Shown: piece by piece, positions 34,499 to 39,163 of the stretch
Layout of the letters: each line of letters starts with the position of its first letter
Numbering within the stretch: position 1 is the stretch's first letter
DNA from: Acidobacteriota bacterium
Lineage (GTDB): Bacteria > Acidobacteriota > Terriglobia > Terriglobales > Acidobacteriaceae
Assembly (NCBI GenBank): GCA_021803035.1
Contig: JAJZME010000027.1
Coordinates: forward strand, 1-39,163
Direction: 5' to 3'
Length of the DNA: 39,163 nt
Notes under the pieces: model-generated
The model's database searches: none
Seen by the model: only the letters and a program-made list of their open reading frames with translations
What the model was told of the DNA's origin: nothing
Position numbers and translations under genes: made by a program

Positions 34499-36505
34499 CT
34501 AATTCTTTGTCAGCGGCCGGTCGGTCCATAGGACTTTGTCGTAGAGGGTCTGGACCTTGTAGAGGCGGCCGTGGAGCGCCTTTTCGGCCTCGGCGCGGTA
34601 GTGGCCTTGCGCAAAGAGCCACTTACGATGGCCCTTGCCCCACATACTTGCGAGCTTGGCGTTGGTGAGGAAGATGTGGGGCGCGTCGGTGTAGCAGGAG
34701 CCCCAGAGCAGCGTGGAGCCTTGGCTGTGCTTGCCGCAGCGCTTCATCACGATCATGGCCGGCTTGTAGTGGAAGTACTTGTAAGTGTAGAAGATGATGG
34801 ACGAGGCGGTGGCCTGGTTGCCGTAGATGATGAAGGTGTCGGCGGGCGTGCCGTTGGCCATGATGGTTTTGGCCATGGGCTCGGAGGTGAGCATGGGCGC
34901 GACGCGGACGAAGGCGATGTGCGCGGCGACGAGAAAGACCGTCATCGTAAGCCCGATGCTGAAGGTGGCGGCGAAGTGACGGCCCTTGCGGCGCAGCCAC
35001 CAGCCAACGATGCCGCCGACGAAGAGCGAAACCGCGGCCAGGGCGGAGGACAGGCGCAGGTCGGCGAACGACCGGCCGGTAAGGTCGAACAGGTGCGACA
35101 TGGAGAGGGTGTAATTGGCCACGCCGCGGTGGGCGAGCAGTTGGCCGATTTTGTCTCCGGGTTTTACGTTGCGCGAGATCCACAGCGCCCAGCCGAGCGC
35201 CGACGCGCAGATGACGCCGAAGGCGGCGAATGCCGTCTGCCCGAGGGTAAGCCAGCCTTTGGAAACCAGCGGCTTGCCGCCCTCCGGACTGGGCCAGATG
35301 TATTTCTCCTCCACGTTGGCCAGCATGCCGGCGATGAGCATCAGCAGGGGCACCCAGGTTTCGAAGGTGTAGTACTCCTGGTTGGTGGAGATGGAGAAGA
35401 AGATGATCTCGAAGGCGGAGAAGAGGAAGAGCAGCCAGGCCGAGCGCATGCGGAACTTGAGCTGCGCCACATAGGTGGCGACGTCGGAGCGGGCGGCGTT
35501 GTCGATGTAGAAATCGACGGTCTGGCCGGCCTCGCGGCGCAGGTGCGGCAGCCAGGTGCGGCGCGTCTTCCAGGCCACGACCAGCGCGGCGGGCAGGAAC
35601 AGGCTCCAGGGATAGAGCCAGACCAGGTGCAGCGACCAGTAGAGGTATCCGGGGAGCTTGTTGTAGTCGTCGGGGTAGCGCGTGCCCAGGAAACGGTCGA
35701 TGTGCTCGTTGACGATGTAGAAGTACCAGAAGCCGTGGACGTTGCCCAGTGTGGGGTGGTTGCCCACGGGATGCCCTTCGCCGGGATTCTGGATGCCGCA
35801 GAGAATATGCCAGGGAAGGGCGACGAGCAGATAGACCAGGGTGCCTGTGAACGGCCTGATGGTGCGCCAACGCCGCCATTGGCCGGTGACCAGGAGGAAT
35901 GGAACCAGCGCGCCGATGAAGAAAACAGGCGCAATGAGACCCTTGGTGAGCGTGCCCAGCGCCAGCGAAACGTACATGAGGTAAAAGGCGCTGGGGCGGT
36001 TGTCTTCAAGGCCAACAACGAGACAGTAGAGGGCCAGGAGCAGGAAAAAACTGAGGATGGCCTCGGGGATGATGAAGCGCGTGAACAGGAATAGCCCCCA
36101 GGCCGTGAGCACAAACATGCCGGCGTAGAATCCGGCGCGGTCGCCCCAGGCGCGGCGCGTCCAGAGCCAGGCGAGCCAGGTGAGGCCGAGCATGGCCAGG
36201 GCGTTGGGCAGGTGGGTGGCGAAGGCGTTTTCACCGAAGACGTAGTAGAAGACGGCAGCCAGCCAGTAGGGCATGGGTGGCTTTTCAAGATAGCGGATGT
36301 CGTCGAGCTTGGGCGTGATCCAGTTGCCGCTTTCGATCATGTGCTGCGCGCACTCGGCATGCGCCGCGTCGACGTCGTCGAGCAGCGGCGGCTGGAACAG
36401 CGAGGCGAACTGCACGATGGTGAAGATGGCCATCAGGATCAGCCAGACCATCGCCACGCTGGGCGCATATCGAGGGCGAACTACAGTCGTTGCTTGATCT
36501 GTCAT
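34499..36505 (-). CDS. ArnT/PMT-like integral membrane glycosyltransferase
   Basis: 668 residues from ATG 36505; an in-frame TTG at 36547 would add 14 polar residues. It has about 12-13 membrane helices, of the GT-C/GT83 type. The N-terminal motif LLDDVDAAHAECAQHMIESG, then WITPKLDDIRYLEKPPMPYWL, is the conserved first periplasmic loop of ArnT/PMT_2 enzymes with its acidic catalytic residue. These transfer a sugar from polyprenyl-phosphate-sugar to lipid A, protein or glycan on the periplasmic face. A soluble C-terminal region (about 540-668) follows the last helices. The acceptor cannot be deduced. The family is usually 500-600 residues, so it has extra sequence at the C-terminus. Confidence 0.88.
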   Translation of the reverse strand: MTDQATTVVRPRYAPSVAMVWLILMAIFTIVQFASLFQPPLLDDVDAAHAECAQHMIESGNWITPKLDDIRYLEKPPMPYWLAAVFYYVFGENAFATHLPNALAMLGLTWLAWLWTRRAWGDRAGFYAGMFVLTAWGLFLFTRFIIPEAILSFFLLLALYCLVVGLEDNRPSAFYLMYVSLALGTLTKGLIAPVFFIGALVPFLLVTGQWRRWRTIRPFTGTLVYLLVALPWHILCGIQNPGEGHPVGNHPTLGNVHGFWYFYIVNEHIDRFLGTRYPDDYNKLPGYLYWSLHLVWLYPWSLFLPAALVVAWKTRRTWLPHLRREAGQTVDFYIDNAARSDVATYVAQLKFRMRSAWLLFLFSAFEIIFFSISTNQEYYTFETWVPLLMLIAGMLANVEEKYIWPSPEGGKPLVSKGWLTLGQTAFAAFGVICASALGWALWISRNVKPGDKIGQLLAHRGVANYTLSMSHLFDLTGRSFADLRLSSALAAVSLFVGGIVGWWLRRKGRHFAATFSIGLTMTVFLVAAHIAFVRVAPMLTSEPMAKTIMANGTPADTFIIYGNQATASSIIFYTYKYFHYKPAMIVMKRCGKHSQGSTLLWGSCYTDAPHIFLTNAKLASMWGKGHRKWLFAQGHYRAEAEKALHGRLYKVQTLYDKVLWTDRPLTKN

Positions 36506-36565
36506 TGAAGGATTTAGCCTATATGTCCCTGAATAGCCATTAGACAAAGAATACCAGCCGGATTT

Positions 36566-36623
36566 GAGCGGCTTTCCACAATATTCGAGCGGCTTTCCAC
36601 AATATTCGAGCGGCTGGCCACAA
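36566..36623. repeat. Short tandem repeat, 21-bp unit
   Basis: Two perfect adjacent 21-bp units (36566-36586 and 36587-36607, each beginning GAGCGGCTTTCC and ending AATATTC) and a partial third to 36623 beginning GAGCGGCTGG. It lies between the divergent ArnT-like and SDR genes, about 60 bp from the former's start. It contains no obvious operator palindrome. Slippage or regulator-spacing are possible roles. Confidence 0.85.
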
Positions 36624-36791
36624 AGGAGTAGATGCGGCGGAGGCGCGATGGCAACAGAGCGGTTTCACTCTCGCGGAATATGTTTTGGCTGCTGTCGAAT
36701 GCCTGGCTGTCTGGCACGGAATTGGCCAGACGGCGGAGGGCCGGGCAACCAATCCGGTGAGCAGGGAGGTATCCGCTATCCTAATGGGGCC

Positions 36792-37577
36792 ATGGCAAAG
36801 ACGAACGCTTTGAGCGGGAAGTGGGCGCTGGTGACGGGAGCCAGCGCGGGGATCGGCACGGCTCTGGCGCGCGAGCTGGCCGGGTGCGGCGCCCGCCTGC
36901 TCCTGACCGCGCGGCGGCGCGACCGGCTGGAGGCGCTGGCGGCGGAGTTGGCGGCGCGGGGAACGGAGACGCGCATTGTGACGGCGGACCTGAACGATCC
37001 CGAGGCTCCGCGGCAGATCTACGAGGCCACGGAGGGCGCGGGACTGACGGTCGATGTTCTGGTGAACAACGCCGGGCTGGGGCAGTTTGGCGCGTTCCAT
37101 GCGGCTCCGGCGGAGCAGGAGCTGAGCCAGGTGCGCGTGAACTGCGAGGCGGTGGTGCGGCTCTCGCGACTCTTTGTGCCGCGCATGGTGGAGCGGCGGC
37201 GGGGCTGGGTGATGGTGGTGGCCTCGACGGCAAGCTTTCAGCCCATTCCGTATCTTTCCACGTATGCGGCGACCAAGGTTTTTGACCGCTTTTTCGCGCT
37301 GGGGCTGGCCGCCGAAGTGGCGCGCTTCGGCGTGACGGTGACCACGCTTTGTCCCGGGCCTACGGAGAGCGAGTTCTTTGCGGTTGCCCGCGCCAGCGCC
37401 TTCCGGCGCAATGTGCAGCCCGCGAACGTGGTGGCGGCCCGGGCGGTGGAGGCGATGATGCGTGGGCGGCGGATCGTTATTCCTCCGCTCGACGGCCGGT
37501 TTACGGCGTTTCTGGTGCGGTTTCTGCCCACCGGGCTGATTACGGGCGCGATTGAAAGAATTGCGCGGCCCCAATGA
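36792..37577 (+). CDS. Short-chain dehydrogenase/reductase
   Basis: 261 residues, a classical SDR: NAD(P)-binding TGASAGIG (15-22), NNAG (92-95), catalytic Ser145, Tyr158 and Lys162 (STYAATK), and PGPTESEF near 188-195. Rossmann fold, cytoplasmic. The RR cluster after the first strand (TARRRDRLEAL) favours NADP. The C-terminus ends IERIARPQ. The substrate is unknown; such enzymes are often annotated as YqjQ-like or DltE-like oxidoreductases. The start is supported by the N-terminal motif but only a weak Shine-Dalgarno (GGGGC) precedes it. Confidence 0.9.
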   Translation: MAKTNALSGKWALVTGASAGIGTALARELAGCGARLLLTARRRDRLEALAAELAARGTETRIVTADLNDPEAPRQIYEATEGAGLTVDVLVNNAGLGQFGAFHAAPAEQELSQVRVNCEAVVRLSRLFVPRMVERRRGWVMVVASTASFQPIPYLSTYAATKVFDRFFALGLAAEVARFGVTVTTLCPGPTESEFFAVARASAFRRNVQPANVVAARAVEAMMRGRRIVIPPLDGRFTAFLVRFLPTGLITGAIERIARPQ

Positions 37578-37598
37578 AGCCGCGGGCGCGCGAGGCTG

Positions 37599-38219
37599 TT
37601 ACTGATCGCCGTGCTGGAAGAGGCCGACCAGTCTGCCTTGGGCAAGAATGTGCCGCCGCATGGCGATTTCGACTTGTGCGCGGGTGGCGCCCGCCGGCAG
37701 GGCGAGGGTGGTATCGAGCGCGTAGACCAAGGTGATGTAGTGGTGCAGCTTGCCGGGCGGCGGGCAGGGCGGACCATAGCCCACGCGCTGGTAGCTGTTC
37801 ATTCCCTGGAGCGATCCGCGCGGCATGGCGCCGGCGGCCGCGCCCGCGGCCAGCTCATGCACATCGGAGGGAATGTTGTAGACCAGCCATTGCGTGAAAT
37901 CGATGGAGGCGTCCGGGTCGTGCATCAGGACGACATAGCTCCTGGTGCCGAAGGGCGCGCCGCTCCATGCGATGTTGGGCGAGGTGCTGGCGCCGTTGCA
38001 GGTGTACTGGATCGGAATCGTGCTGCCGGCGGAAAAGCTTGTGCTGGTGACCTGAAGAGCGTGGTGTGGCTGAACGTCGCGCGCGCGAACGAGGCTGGCG
38101 CCGAGGAGCTTATCGCGCAGGAGCAGCACGGAAAGCACGGAGACGGCAAAGACGACGACGATGGTGGCGAGCATCGTGGCCCGCAGGCGATGCAGGCTCT
38201 TTTTCTTGTCAGGTTCCAT
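37599..38219 (-). CDS. PEBP family (YbhB/YbcL-like) protein, membrane-anchored
   Basis: 206 residues from ATG 38219, chosen because GGAGGTG lies just upstream. Residues 12-38 are a membrane anchor or signal (LATIVVVFAVSVLSVLLL). The rest is the phosphatidylethanolamine-binding (Raf-kinase-inhibitor-like) fold: IQYTCNGASTSPNIAWSG, HDPDAS, WLVYNIP, and GYGPPCPPPGKLHHYIT, the ligand-site PPGxHHY motif. In bacteria these proteins have unclear functions and are often periplasmic. Convergent with the SDR gene, with a 21-bp gap. Confidence 0.92.
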   Translation of the reverse strand: MEPDKKKSLHRLRATMLATIVVVFAVSVLSVLLLRDKLLGASLVRARDVQPHHALQVTSTSFSAGSTIPIQYTCNGASTSPNIAWSGAPFGTRSYVVLMHDPDASIDFTQWLVYNIPSDVHELAAGAAAGAMPRGSLQGMNSYQRVGYGPPCPPPGKLHHYITLVYALDTTLALPAGATRAQVEIAMRRHILAQGRLVGLFQHGDQ

Positions 38220-38319
38220 GGGGCACCTCCAAATTGTTGACGCGCAGCCGCTGGCGGGCCCGGGAACAATCAACTCGAATGCTCACGATGATAGAGCATT
38301 TCGCCGCGGGCCGCATAGA

Positions 38320-39163
38320 TCACAGGCCGGGCGGGCGCGCATCGGGGATGTACAGATCGACGTACTCGTTGACGGGCATGGAGTCGAGGCGCTGCGGGTC
38401 GAGCGAGGCGGCCAGGATGCGCTCCTGCTGCGGCGGAGGGAAGCGGCGGGCGAGGTTGGTTTTAAATTTCGCCACCAGCAAAGGCATGCCTTCCTGGCGG
38501 CGGCGGCGATGGCCGATGGGGTACTCGACGGTTTCAGTGAGGCGCGTGCCGTCGCTGAGCTCCAGGGTGAGAGAGTTGGCGATGGAGCGCTTTTCGGGGT
38601 CGTGATAATCGGCGGTATAGGACGGCTCTTCCACGCACTGGATTTTGGTGCGGAGGGCGTCGATGCGCGGGGCATTTTCCGGGGCCAGGGCGAAGGCGTC
38701 TTCGTAGTCGGCGGCGGTGAGGCGGCCAAAGAGCAGCGGGATGGCGACCATGTACTGCACGCAGTGGTCGCGGTCGGCGGGGTTGCGCAGCGGGCCTTTC
38801 TTGTCGATGATGCGCAGGCAGGCCTGGTGGGTGCGCAGGGTGATGGAGCGGATGTCGGCGGCTGATTTGCCTTGGGCGTCGAGGCGCGCATGCAGCGCCA
38901 TGGCGGCTTCGACGGCGGTCTGGGCGTGGAATTCGGCGGGGTAGCTGATCTTGAAGAGCACGTTTTCCATGACGTAGCTGCCGTAGGGGCGCTGGAACCG
39001 GAAGGGCTGGCCGCGGAAGAGGACGTCGTAGAAGCCCCAGGTTTTGGCGGTGAGGGCGGTGGGGTAGCCCATTTCGCCGGCGCGGGCCATCAGGGCCAGG
39101 CGGACGGCGCGGCTGGTGGCGTCGCCGGCGGCCCAACTCTTGCGCGAGCCGGTGTTGGGTGCG
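38320..39163 (-). CDS. 2-methylcitrate dehydratase PrpD, C-terminal part (cut by window edge)
   Basis: The frame is open to the window edge, so the 5' part lies outside. The visible 280 residues begin in PNTGSRKSWAAGDATSRA and continue GEMGYPTALTAKTWGFYDVLF and GSYVMENVLFKISYPAEFHAQ, which are PrpD hallmarks. It ends LDSMPVNEYVDLYIPDARPPGL. It dehydrates 2-methylcitrate to 2-methylaconitate in the methylcitrate cycle of propionate use, in the cytoplasm. Full PrpD is about 480 residues, so roughly 60% is here. MmgE/PrpD relatives with other substrates are possible but the PrpD motifs are close. Its neighbour on the left does not belong to the pathway. Confidence 0.9.
   Translation of the reverse strand, partial: APNTGSRKSWAAGDATSRAVRLALMARAGEMGYPTALTAKTWGFYDVLFRGQPFRFQRPYGSYVMENVLFKISYPAEFHAQTAVEAAMALHARLDAQGKSAADIRSITLRTHQACLRIIDKKGPLRNPADRDHCVQYMVAIPLLFGRLTAADYEDAFALAPENAPRIDALRTKIQCVEEPSYTADYHDPEKRSIANSLTLELSDGTRLTETVEYPIGHRRRRQEGMPLLVAKFKTNLARRFPPPQQERILAASLDPQRLDSMPVNEYVDLYIPDARPPGL

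Noticed and set aside
34571..36094. Long open frame opposite the ArnT-like gene (and similar long frames opposite the sugar porter and DUF5107 gene)
   Set aside because: High GC leaves few stops on the reverse strand; the sequences are acidic, repetitive and unlike any family, while the opposite frames have clear conserved motifs.
1..39163. CRISPR array, phage or conjugative module
   Set aside because: No regularly spaced repeats with unique spacers, no integrase, portal, relaxase or type IV secretion gene was seen.

Overview
The window is about 39 kb of GC-rich (roughly 60%) bacterial chromosome. The mix of genes suggests an acidobacterium (Acidobacteriota, Terriglobia/Acidobacteriaceae-like). 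The pointers are a DUF5107-TPR protein coupled to a sugar porter, an N-terminal remnant of an ISL3-type transposase, long secreted proteins with Ala/Pro/Thr tails, and a stand-alone ferredoxin. This is inference from family style; there is no rRNA or marker gene to prove it.

Layout, left to right. (1) 489-7307, carbohydrate-related: a 1139-residue DUF5107/TPR protein overlaps a sugar-porter MFS gene by 1 nt, followed by a Tat-exported protein that may be a TIM-barrel glycoside hydrolase. (2) 7308-8135 has no intact gene but holds a truncated ISL3-type transposase start. (3) 8136-21262 is a copper-detoxification island with two divergent arms. The minus-strand arm (16714 to 8136) is a Cys/Met-rich secreted protein, a secreted unknown, a TolC-type channel, a Met-rich CusB adaptor, a NosL-like membrane protein, the CusA pump and a lytic transglycosylase, mostly with 4-nt overlaps. 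The plus-strand arm is CopA (multicopper oxidase), CopB and a DoxX-like membrane protein. (4) 22015-24219 is a PhoB/PhoR-like two-component system, followed by DUF2147 (minus) and a secreted beta-propeller with a direct-repeat operator candidate upstream. (5) 26045-28717 (minus) is an unknown protein, a PIN-domain protein coupled to it by a GTGA overlap, and an APC permease. (6) 29286-32138 is a large secreted protein of unknown function with what looks like a leaderless promoter. A ferredoxin and tRNA-Arg(CCG) follow on the minus strand. (7) 33501-39163: folD, an ArnT/PMT-like glycosyltransferase, a short-chain dehydrogenase, a PEBP-family protein, and a prpD gene cut by the window edge.

The most unusual signal lies outside recognised genes. 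Two diverged copies of a roughly 280-bp element occur in opposite orientation (21433-21708 plus; 33015-33296 minus). Both keep the same ordered blocks: a TTTGCAGGTAATTT block; exactly 78 nt later a Shine-Dalgarno plus ATG; then, 93 or 96 nt after the ATG, a run of 7-8 C followed by TAA in frame with that ATG; then TAAAATATTTTTCTTTTCC; then a second TTTGCAGGCAATTT block. The in-frame end reads Pro-Pro-stop in both, although the peptide bodies differ and copy 2 carries an earlier TGA. Each copy points towards the next gene on its own strand (a response regulator and tRNA-Arg). A weaker C-tract match precedes the DUF5107 gene. This resembles a dispersed element with a short ORF ending in a ribosome-arrest-prone Pro-Pro-stop, or a structured RNA whose C-tract is the functional part.
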